The position numbers and the translations under genes are program-made. This document shows positions 22,901-33,129 of a stretch of 64,000 nucleotides of DNA, one piece after another. Source of the DNA: Fratercula arctica (Eukaryota > Chordata > Aves > Charadriiformes > Alcidae). Numbering within the stretch: the first letter of the stretch is position 1; each line of letters opens with the position of its first letter. The stretch covers positions 5,092,921 to 5,156,920 of the forward strand of contig CANTUZ010000027.1 in NCBI GenBank assembly GCA_947846985.1, read 5' to 3'. The notes beneath the pieces are model-generated. The model saw only the letters and a program-made list of their open reading frames with translations. It ran no database searches and was not told where the DNA came from.

Positions 22901-25900
22901 TAGTTTAGCCAAGCAATCGGATTTTAGGAAACCACTGTCATTTACGTGTAGCGCTCCAGCAGTGAGACTAGCCTTTTCATCCTATTTTTTGCCCCCTTTC
23001 CCACGTGCTTTGTGTTAGTTTCTGCCTAGTCTTGTGTTTGAAATGGGAGTTAATAAATTTACTGTCCGTTCTTGGTTTTTGAGGGTTTGGTTGGCTGGTT
23101 GGGTTTGGATTTTTTCCCCCCAGTTCTTCTGCAGTATTACCTTAGGGCTGCGTACAAGTTTCACGGAGATGTTGTTTCTACTTGATTGATTTGAGGGACT
23201 GGCAAGAAATACTTCAGCAGAGGTTTAAAGGGAAAAAAAAAGTCACGAGAATGTAGGATCATTGGAAGAGGAAGGTGGCTGTTGGGCAATGTACTAAATA
23301 GTCCCCGAATTATCTATCGCCTGCTTTTGATAACTGTTTAGCAGAAAGGAGTGCTATCACCACCTTTAAGAAATCAGACTGTTGCCTGCAGGCCATATAA
23401 TAACTGCTTCCTAAAAAAATATACGAACTAATTTATTGTTTATGGACCGCCATGTTTCAGTTACTGGTCAGTACCAGACTGTTTAATGCTGGACTCCAAT
23501 AGAGCACTTTCCCACTTTCTGAAAAACTGCAAAATGGTGGTGATTGTGCGTGTCATGAGAGAACACGGGCCTGTTTTCCACATGGGAAAAAGAGTGGCAG
23601 ATGGAGCATGAAGCTGTTGGCCGAAATCTGGGTGTGCAAAGAGCTGACCCACACACGGAGTGGAGACAGGTGTTTATTTCGTGTCTGCGCAGAGGTGGGT
23701 GCTAGGGGGAAACTCCACAAAGCTAGCACACCTTGGCTTACACATTGTAAGCTTTTATACTTCACAAAAATCGTCTCATTGGCAGATTAGACTAATTTCT
23801 CACGCTTCCCAAACTGATTTGGGTAGTATGGCTTGCGGTCTAATAAAATACAAGAAATCAGTTTTCTCAGTTTCTATAGACTACTCTGTCATGGTAAACA
23901 CCTTTATGTCAATAACTGGAGCAGTTAATTTTTTTCTAGACTAGGTGGTGGGTTACTCTTATGGCTGATGTTTTGCATTGGTGTTCTTAGTTGGGTTTTA
24001 TGGGGTATGGTGAGTTTGGCATTTTTAAACATATTGACAGGAGAGGCAGAGTTCACGTTTTGGGGCTGACAGGCTGGTGCTTTATTTTCACAGGCACCTG
24101 CTGTGTTCCTAGCAGTCTAACCGTGTGCATTTCTAAATGATGAGATATGAACTGATTAATTTTCAAACTACACTGAAGATAAGTTTCCTGTAGTGGTGCT
24201 TCCTTCTTGAATAAACTTAAATATATTTTCTACATGCTTTTTAGCTGAAAATTGACAGCTTTCTTACCCGTTTGACTTTTAAGCAGTTGTGAGCATTTGA
24301 GAAGGGTCCCTCTCTGAGACATTCTGGAGCCGTAAGCTGATCTCAAGTGGGTTTGGCAATTGTAGTTTCTTCTCATTAGCCACACAGGCACTCTTAAGCT
24401 GTCGTAGGTCCAGGCTTTGTTTTGAACAAACACAAATTCCAATGGGTTGGAAATGCCGCTTTCAGTGAGGGTCAGAGGCTATAGCGCAGGCTTTGGGACT
24501 ACAGCAGAGGTTAGCTATTGCTATGTTTTGATTGTAGAACTTGAATATGTGTTTCTTTTCTTGTGAACAGATTGGTGACTCTTCTGCATCTATTTCTGTG
24601 GCCCAGCTTACTAAGGTATATGAATATTCTTGTCAAATACTTCAAAAATAAAAAGGCATTTTCTTTGTACTTTTAAATCTTATACTGTCATCTATAGCTG
24701 GATAGCTCTTGTAATTTGAACAAGACTTTAATATAATTTCTAATAATTTAAAGTATTTATTTTAACTTTAAAATGTGTGCGTATTTTGATACCATCCTGT
24801 AAAGAGCAGTTCCCTTATCAGCCTCAAGACGATGTTGTAGTATTGGTCTTCTTCAGGACACAGAGAAGCAGCACTTTCTGTCTGCCGTTTTTAATAAGTT
24901 TTGTTAATTTGGCGTTGGAAAAAAAACACAATTTTTACAGAAGACTTGATTTGGCTGTAAGCTATGGACATTTAAGGGGGGTTTTGAACAGCCAAAATAG
25001 AAGCGTTCCTGTAACATGGACAATTGCATCACTATTTTTGAATTTCTAGTGACTGTAGTTATAGAACCATTCTTTGAATGCTGCACAGTTTCATAAATTG
25101 TAGCACATGTACAGTGGAGAACGCAGTCTAATTTGTTTGAAGGCAAACTGTGTGAATTGTGAAAATGTGCCCAGTTGTTTATAAGATTATACCAATGTGT
25201 CTGTGTGGCATAATAGCACATGTGGCCCTCTGAAACTGTCGTAATGCCATGTTTTGCTACGGAATCGCTTGCATTTTTGGCTCAATAACGTGTAAGTTTT
25301 GCTGGGAAAGCACTCGTGATTGCAGTTGGTGCAAAGACATAGTGCTGTCCAATGAAATTACTCGTCTTTAAAGAGTACAAAGATCAGAGAAGGCAGGGCC
25401 TAATGCAGAGGAGCTAGTTCCTTCTTCTGAAAATAAAGTTCATTTCCAAGAAGGAGAAACCTCTTCCTGCTGGTAACTTCCCTCTCGCACTGCAGAGAAT
25501 CGATTGTGTACAATTGAGAAAAAAAAAATAGGTTGGAAAGCAGCCAACAAAAGAAATTGGTCTCCGTTAGTGCTGTCCTTAAACATGTCCTTGGTTCTGT
25601 AAACTCCTGTGAAGTTTTGCTCGAAAAAGTGAAAACTTGTCCAAGTGGTGTACACACTTACGCTTTTGAGAAAAGTTAACTATTTCAGAAAAATTCAGGA
25701 ACATAACATAACGCAGGTCAAAACTGTTACTTACTCTAACCTCTTCAGTGCAGACTGGCTTAGCATGGAGGCAATGTGTTCGGAGTTTTCTGGGTTTTTT
25801 ATTACTGTGTATTAAATGCCATAATTGAATGTTGGTGCATTCCCAGTAATGTTTTGTGGGTTTTGGAAGTGTTTTGTAAACCGTTTGGGTTCAAACAAAT

Positions 25901-28900
25901 TAGTCAATTATCTCTCAAGTTTTCTGTAAATGTAAATGGCAATGATTTCATAGATGTCGATCTGGATTATGTTACAGTTGAGAAAAAGCTGTGTATATGA
26001 AACAAGCATTTAAGAAAATGTTGAAACTAGTTGGCTGCTTTTGTGCGTGAATGCCTATAAAACCAAAAGCGTGAGTGGCTGACCTGAATGATAGGTGCTT
26101 GAAGGTCCAAATCACGGAGAGTCACTCCCTTAGACCCTGCTTGTATTTGGACTAGTGTGTAATTTGAACTAATACGTCTCTACTAATCAGATGGCTTCAA
26201 TAATTTGAAAATCTAATTCTCCATGAGGTTTATATTACAATCTGTGTGAGCTTAACTGTGTTTCTAATGTGCGTGTCAAAGAATTCCAATCTGGCTGAAG
26301 CCAATGCTTCCGAAGAAGATGAAATAAAAGCTATGATGAGACACTCCTGCCATGAATATGACCCAATCAAGGAAGCGTTGATCATGTCAAATCGGTTCTT
26401 TGAAGATGATGGAAAAATTGTAGAGATGTTTCTTTTAACAAGAGAGACACGTGCATACCTTTTTTCCCAAAAAACCTTTTAGTTACATGAAGAAACCCCT
26501 GGGTCCACTTCCACCATCACATACTTGTTTTCATTGCGGAAAACCTGGCCACTATATAAAGAACTGCCCAACAAATGGGGTAAGACCGTGGGGGACTTGT
26601 CGTGTTACTTAGTTTTTCATTTCTTTACCTTGGCAGTTAGGTAACAAATGCAGGAATACTCATATTAAGAACTGTTTCTCTCGGGGTGAAATGCAGAGGT
26701 TATATGGCAATATTACAAAGCCCTTCAAAATTCAAGGGAAACCTGGAATTCTAAATGTAAAATTTTCTTTTTTCTAGGTCATGGACATCAAGTATGTCCA
26801 TAGGTCTTTGTGAACTTTCGTGCATATTTTTATGTATTTCAATGTTGTTGGAAATGTTTATGTTTTTAACTCTTTTTAATGACAGTTCAGTTGTTAGTAT
26901 TTTGTATAATGGCAAGATGTTTCTGTTGACCCCATGAGTTGAATATTTGCGTGTTTTAGTTGCACAAGCCTCTGGTTGCGTATTCATGCCGTTTAACGTT
27001 AGGCACTGCATGTATATGCATGAGGTATGAACTCAGCCTTCCTACAGAGACGGTGAATCTAAGTTTCCCCAGTGACTGGTTCCGAGCACTGAATTAAGGT
27101 CTGTGCTTTGGAGGAGGAGCGCATTTGTGTCTCTTCTCGGAGTGGATGGTGAGCTAAGGGATAGTTCACCCTTAAGGAGCCTGAAGTTAAGGCAAAGAAT
27201 GTCAAATAGTTCAAACCACTGCTCAAGCCTTTGGAACGTCCTGGCTACATTCATTTAGGAAAATAAGTATTTCAGTCAAGCAACCCTTCTGCTAGGTAAA
27301 AGGAGAGGATGAAAGGCTTTTGCTGCTTAACATAATCACTGAAATATCACTTTTAAGTGTGGGTCTTGAGATGAGACGTGTCTGCATTTCTTTCTTAACA
27401 GGACAAAAGTTTGGAGTCTGTTCACAGAATTAAAAAGAGCACAGGAATTCCAAGGAGTTTCATGATGGGGAGGTGAAAGATCCCAAAACAAAGGGTGCTA
27501 TGCTGACAAACACTGGAAAATACGCCAGACCAACTATTAATGCGTAAGTATGGAATTAATTGGACTGACCACAAACTGAAGAAGAGAAACCACGAGTAAA
27601 TGTCTGAGTGGCAATGCAGCCAAGTTGGCCGGCATCTGTAATGGTGGGGTAGGAAGCATTGTCATTGTATCTTAAGCTTAAAATCTGCGATACTTTCTAA
27701 TATGAAAATAGGGTGGTCCTACTGTTCATGCCCCTGGAAGTTGGTTAAACTTGTGGTAGGCTAAGAATCTATTTCTGCAAAACATATATTTCCGTAGTGC
27801 TTACAGTTGGAATCGTTCTCTCGGAAATCTCGTTTTGCTTCTGGTTTACGTTTCAAAGGCGTCTTGCAAAATTTATCAAATTGGACTATCGGACTGAGAT
27901 TTCCTTCCCCATTGACTTTTATCAAATCTCACGTGTGACACAGGCTGAAGTTTTCCTGTTGCTCTAAACTAACAAAATGCTACTGTGTGCTGACAAGAAG
28001 GGTTCTTTTAAAAAGGAATCAGTAGCACTTCTGTTTTTCTGTCGTGGATCTCCTTTTGTAGAAGCTGTAACAGACTTCTTTCATTTGTAAAATGCAATTA
28101 CTGCAAGACCAACTCTATCCTGAGCCTGCAATTTATATTCACCCTCTGGCAAAGGAGAGCTGGGATTCATTTCACCTGATTTCTAGCTGTCAAAAAATGA
28201 TTTTTCTAGTCTGAGCTGATTTCTTAGTTGACCCAATGAATGGGAGAGTTCTGCAGAAGGAAACTTGTTCCCCCCCCACTTCTCTGGCGTTGTGTCTATG
28301 GAAAAGCAGTTTAGACTAAATGCCTACGTTTTAGAAGGCTAATGCGGAGTGAGAGTAATTCCATCTGTTATCTTCCTTTGCTAGAATTAAAAGCTTGGAA
28401 AAGTTTTCATATACCCATCTTTAACTTTTTTCTTTTTCCTTCCCCACCCCGCCCTCCAGGGAAGCTTACGCTAGAGGAAAGAAGGAAAAGCCTCCCTTTC
28501 TACCAGAGGCGCCGTCCTCCTCCTCCTCAGATGATCCTATTCCAGATGAGTTGCTGTGTCTCAATGACCGATGCAGTTGTTATTCCCTGCTGTGGAAACA
28601 GTTATTGTGACGAATGTGAGTGTTACTCCCCTGTTTGTTAGTTCAAAACCTGATCTTCTGAAAGCAGAAATAGGAGAAAACTAAATTACGTTGTTACCGC
28701 TTCCGTTTAATACTTAAGTATCCCCTGAGTAGGAAAGGAGGCTTCTCCTGGAAAGGAAAGAAAAATAAGGCAGACAGCTTTTTTTACTTTTTATGCATTC
28801 AGTTAAATCCTCTTTACACGCGGAGGGGTGATTATGAGAAGAGTGCGTAATTGTGCAGGTGATTACAGGATTAGATAGTGAATGCATTTAGTTTGTCCAC

Positions 28901-30580
28901 AGCCCTTTCTCTCATGCAAAATTATATAGCCAACTCTGGCGACTTACTGTGGTCTGCAACAAACGGATAGTTAGGCATTTAATCCACATTCTTCTCCACA
29001 GGAGAGTTGGTTAAAGCCTTCAGAACTCAACCCTTTATTATTTTAGGGTTGGTAGCGTTTACAGGAATACACAAGTAATTTTACTCTGTGGAGGTTTTTG
29101 TTCGCCTATCTACTGACGTTTCATAGTACCTTTTTGTAATGTTTTTCTGCCTCTAGGCTGTGAACAACTTCACAAATGGAACTGGCTACAGAAAGCGGAT
29201 TCAGCAGCAACAGCAGCCGCCACCGCCACCACCTTCACCACCACTCATGAGACAAGCGGTAACACGCAACCTGCAGCCTCTCCTCCGGCCAACCATTTCC
29301 AGACAGCAGGAGCCACTGATGATCCCGTTAGCTTCCCTGGCTTCTCCTTCTGCTGCTGCTTTGGCATCGTTGGCCCCTGGTCCATCACCTGTGGCAGCTG
29401 GGCTGCCAGTAAGTCCCTCTTCTGTCATTGTCTCTGATGTCCCTCCAGCAGCGTCCCTATCTCTCCGTGCTGAAAAGCCAGATAGACCTTTTCGGTAAGT
29501 AAAGCCATAGAGCAACATGAAGATGAAATGCTGAAGTTAGATTCTTCTTCTTGAGCTACTCTGCCAGCGAGTGACATTCATTAGTGACATCAGTGACAGT
29601 TCCAGATATTCTTCTTTACTTTGAATGAGGACACTTTGGTAAGTTGGAAGTACACCTCCTGCAAGAAGTTTCTCAGAAGGATTTGTTGTTTGGTTCCCTT
29701 ATCAGTCGTTCAGTCCAGGTTTACCCCGAGAGAGGAACCTTTCTTCCCCAGGAGCCCTTTGACTTTAAGTGGCTAGGAATTCCTAAAGTAACCATTTAGT
29801 TATGTCAAACCTTCCTGAGTGCATTCATTTCTGTTTAGTACTGAGGATATCATGTTCTCATGAGAAGTGTAAAAACAGCTAGAGGTAAAATTGATCAGGT
29901 GTTTTCACGTTACTTTTTTCTACAGTATTTCTGTCATCAATGGTACGGTAAGTCAGAGCCATCCTCAGTACTACACAGGGTAGTCAGTGATGCATGCAGA
30001 TTGGATAACAAACATTGAAACACTAAATTTGCAGGACTGACAAACATGACAGTCTAAGTTTGCAACCCAGTGAACTAACAGGAAAACACATGAAAAACCT
30101 TAACTCTAGTTTAGGGTTTATCTTCTTTCAACTTGATGCCTTGAATGCAAATAACCGCTCTGTCCAGAAGACTGTCAGGCTCCGCTGTACCATTGAATAC
30201 AGAGGCTCACAATTCAAAAGAACCTCTAAGGCAGCCTCTGAACTAGAACGCAACCGTTTCCTAATAGAATTTCCGTTCTTGCATCTTCCGAAACTGAGGT
30301 TCAGCACGTGGGTTATACATACTCTAATCCTCTCATGTGCAGGTAGCTTAATAAATTCTGTTTCCAGTGAGCCGTCTCTTTGAACGCCAGTATTCCACAT
30401 AGACTTCTCTTCAGCGCTTCATTTGGAATTGCCCAACTTCACATTGGTAAATCTGGTGAAGATTATTTTTTCTTTCTTTATTTCCACTTACAGTCATCAG
30501 CCTTTTCTCACCTTGGACTTTATATTTCCAGTAGCACTTCAAAACACTGTTTGAGTAATAAAAATTCGTGGGTTTTGTAG
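13994..30580. other. Introns of the RBBP6 pseudogene; no further gene seen
   Basis: The long introns (largest 13994-19079, 21395-24570, 19180-21357) are AT-rich, unique-looking sequence. Noted: a 16-base A run at 16787-16802 and weakly open minus frames at 20260-20680 that I could not assign. No tRNA, rRNA, snoRNA or intact mobile element is recognised. Confidence 0.5.
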
Positions 30581-30811
30581 CGATGCTGATACTGTTATAC
30601 CTCCTGGTGCTCTGGCGACTGCTGCTGAACTTTCTAAATCTTCCTCTGTGTCAATCAGCAGTTTGTTGGAAGAGAAGGTAAATTTTATTTCAACATATGC
30701 AGTGACTCTTGTATTTTAGTAGAGCTTATTTTCTAACCGTTTGCGTTTCTTCACAAGGGCTATGAGATTCCTGTACTAAGACAACCAGCATTATCAAGTC
30801 TCCTGGGCCCC

Positions 30812-31509
30812 TGTCGCGGGCGGAGTGATTAACTTCACTTGTAAGAGAGAAGTACTGAGATATTTCTTAACATAAAACAGTGATTTAACAAAGTTAGTAG
30901 TGAATGTGACAGTGTTTTACGAGATTCGATGCCAGGGTACACTTGATTATTTACTGCACAGAGGTTGGGTTCAGACAAGCTGTCGGGGAGACCCTCCCGT
31001 TGAGTCACGAGGCTCAGAAAGGACCCCCTGGCTTTCTAAACTCCTTCTCAGAGAGGAGTCTTGGTGCGGCCGGATCAATCCTAGTCCCAGACTTGGTCAA
31101 CAGTTTATGTCTAAAGGATTATATATGCGCAATCAATCCTTTATACCACTTAGCTAAGAGTTCAAAGTTTAGCTGACCGAGAACCTGTTGCAGCAAGGAA
31201 TCTCCCAACCTCGAGGAGGCAGAACCTTAAGCGAGCGTCTCCACTCCAGGGGAGATCCTGGCGTGCAGCCCGGTGCGTGCAGGAGAGCTCCAAGGACTCT
31301 TGGGCTGTCCACTATTTACAGAGTAGGAGGAGTTGACCTATAGGTCATATTGGCATGGGAACAAGATACGTAGGTCCCCACTCCAGACAGTGTTTTGACT
31401 GTGTTGCCAGCCATCCCCCACAGCTCAAGTGCAACTCATTAACAACTCCCGCTGATGGCCATGGCTTGGGCAGGAGCCAGGGGGGAAAAGGGGAGAGCAC
31501 ACCGCCACA
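30812..31509 (-). mobile_element. Solo ERV LTR inserted in an RBBP6 pseudogene exon
   Basis: The plus strand shows TGTCGCGGGCGG at 30812 and CCGCCACA ending at 31509, so the minus-strand element runs TGTGGCGG...CCGCGACA with the TG...CA ends of an LTR. It is flanked on both sides by GCCCC (30807-30811 and 31510-31514), a 5-bp target-site duplication. At 698 bp the size is typical of an LTR. A TATA-like CATATATAATCC lies on the minus strand near 31118-31130, and an AGTAAATAA poly(A)-like motif near 30945-30953. No internal retroviral sequence is present, so this is a solo LTR left by recombination. Removing it and one GCCCC restores a continuous RBBP6 exon frame. Confidence 0.85.
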
Positions 31510-31691
31510 GCCCCACAGGGACAATCAATACCCACAACTGTTAAGTAACTACAACTTTACAATTTCTTTTAAAAAATTATCATCAGATAAACTGAACGGG
31601 ATTTTTTCCTTTTTCCTCTCCCCACTCCAAAAGGTCATCCGACGAGAGCCAGCGCACCTCGCTCAGCGGGTGGCAGACCAGGCTGGGACCT

Positions 31692-31953
31692 GTAAGTATT
31701 CTACAGAAATTCAGTATATTACTGCTTGTAACCTGTTAAATGAGGCCATAGCACGTAACTTATACAGCAGGTGATCTATAATGAGGTAAGTATGCCCAGA
31801 TAGCTGTGGAGAATACCACTGGTAATTAGTTTTTAAATGGCTCGATTTTAATTGTCTCTGACAAAGCGCATATGTGATTGCTCTAAGATTATTTAAAGTA
31901 AAGCTCCAGTACATGATTGAAAAGAGGACTCTGAAAAATTAACACTTCTTGAA
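31692..31953. other. Intronic remnant before the assembly gap
   Basis: This is AT-rich sequence after the last recognisable RBBP6 exon donor (GTAAGT at 31692). I see nothing coding in it. Confidence 0.4.
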
Positions 31954-32153
31954 NNNNNNNNNNNNNNNNNNNNNNNNNNNNNNNNNNNNNNNNNNNNNNN
32001 NNNNNNNNNNNNNNNNNNNNNNNNNNNNNNNNNNNNNNNNNNNNNNNNNNNNNNNNNNNNNNNNNNNNNNNNNNNNNNNNNNNNNNNNNNNNNNNNNNNN
32101 NNNNNNNNNNNNNNNNNNNNNNNNNNNNNNNNNNNNNNNNNNNNNNNNNNNNN
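31954..32153. other. Assembly gap (200 N)
   Basis: A run of exactly 200 N is a conventional placeholder, so its true length is unknown. It separates the RBBP6 pseudogene from a CR1 fragment. Translations through it are meaningless. Confidence 0.99.
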
Positions 32154-32612
32154 TCTTTTGCCTCAGTCTTCACTGGTAAGGGCTCTAGCCACCCCGCCCA
32201 AGTTGCAGAAGGTAAATGCAATAACCAGGAGAATGAGGTACCGCTCACTGTAGGAGAAGATCAGGTTTGAGACCAGCTGGGGAACCTAAAGGTGCACAAG
32301 CCCATGGGACCTGATGAGATTCGTCCGCAGGTCCTGAGGGAACTGGCACGTAAAGTTGCCAAGCCCCTATCCATTCTATTTGAGAAGTCGTGTCAGTCTG
32401 GTGAAGTTCCCACTGACTAGAAAAGGGGAAACAGAACCCCCATTTTTAAAAAGGGAAAAAAGGAAAACCCAGGGAACTACAGGCCAGTCAGTCTCACCTC
32501 TGTGCCCAGCAAGATCATGGAGCAGATCCTCCTGGAATCTCTGCTAAGGCCCATGGAAAATAAGGAGGTGATTGGTGACAGCCAACATGGCTTCACCAAG
32601 GGCAAATTGTAC
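32154..32612 (+). mobile_element. CR1 LINE fragment, reverse-transcriptase region
   Basis: The plus strand encodes decayed CR1 ORF2: an FASVFTG start, then [52 protein letters not shown] and the QHGFTKGK motif, with internal stops. It matches the stretch 11240-11700 of the full-length CR1 but is more diverged. It starts in the assembly gap and ends abruptly where the ERV-derived sequence begins (about 32612). It is a dead copy. Confidence 0.85.
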
Positions 32613-33129
32613 CTTCTGAATTCTTCCGCTTCTTCCCCGTGGGGAAGAGAGCAGCCATGTGGTTCTTTGTTGCCATCTGAGGCTAAACCACAACCGTTCT
32701 TTTTGGTGTCCAAGGTGGGGCTCGAAGGGTTGAGATAACGACAAAGCCAACTAGAGCCTGTTAAAGAGAATTTGTTGTGTGCATTTATTATATTAGGTAA
32801 ATAGTCACTGGTCACCATGTTGCTCGGTTTGCTCCCGTGGCTGCGTTATGTAAATTCCTGTATGGTTTGTGTACTTCCCGTGATGCTGTTTATCACTTCT
32901 GGGAGAGGGATGAGGATTATCATTTTGCTGTCCTGTGCGATATCAGCTTATGATATGATAACGTCACTGTTCAGATGGCTATTTTGGGGTGGTGTGTGGT
33001 ATTGCTGTCCTGTCCGTACCTTGGGCGCCGTTCCTCAGAATTTATTAATAATCACGCCCAGTCTGTGGGGGAAAAAGGGGGGGACACTTTCCCCAGCTCT
33101 TTTGCCTCCCTTTCTCCTTCGGGCCAGGT
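32613..33129 (+). mobile_element. ERV 5' region: LTR remnant, primer-binding site and gag leader
   Basis: After the CR1 breakpoint, about 90 bp (up to GGCTAAACCACAACC) probably represents the very 3' end of a 5' LTR. A primer-binding site follows at 32704-32721. From there to the gag ATG at 33130 is about 410 bp of untranslated leader. It contains short open frames without recognisable domains and a G run near 33070-33090. The bulk of the 5' LTR is missing, so the provirus as assembled lacks its own promoter. Confidence 0.65.
32704..32721 (+). promoter_or_regulatory. Retroviral primer-binding site, Lys-tRNA type
   Basis: TGGTGTCCAAGGTGGGGC matches the tRNA-Lys(1,2) binding site of betaretroviruses (TGGCGCCCAACGTGGGGC from general knowledge) at 15 of 18 positions. 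It begins with the invariant TGG and lies about 410 bp upstream of gag. Two of the three differences are C-to-T changes, consistent with ageing. Confidence 0.7.

Larger units (their letters stand above)
13828..31691 (+). pseudogene. RBBP6: Non-processed RBBP6 pseudogene (DWNN / zinc knuckle / RING)
   Basis: Parent RBBP6 is a nuclear RING E3 ubiquitin ligase with a ubiquitin-like DWNN domain. Exon remnants: 13828-13993, 19080-19179, 21358-21394, 24571-24615 (DWNN and linker); 26282-26370; 26483-26579 (CCHC knuckle HCGKPGHYIKNC); 27402-27543; 28460-28615 (RING start); 29157-29494 (AVNNF..., Pro-rich); 30581-30677; 30758-30811 plus 31515-31539; 31634-31691. Exon order and phase match RBBP6, and most splice sites are intact, so this is a genomic duplicate and not a retrocopy. 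Lesions: GT to GG donor after exon 5 (26371); +2 nt at about 27468 giving TGA at 27474-27476; 14-nt deletion at about 28563 removing a RING cysteine; the exon for the second half of the RING is absent between 28616 and 29156; an LTR sits inside the exon at 30758. Later RBBP6 exons would lie in or beyond the gap or are missing. A short DWNN-only product from exons 1-5 remains conceivable. Confidence 0.9.
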
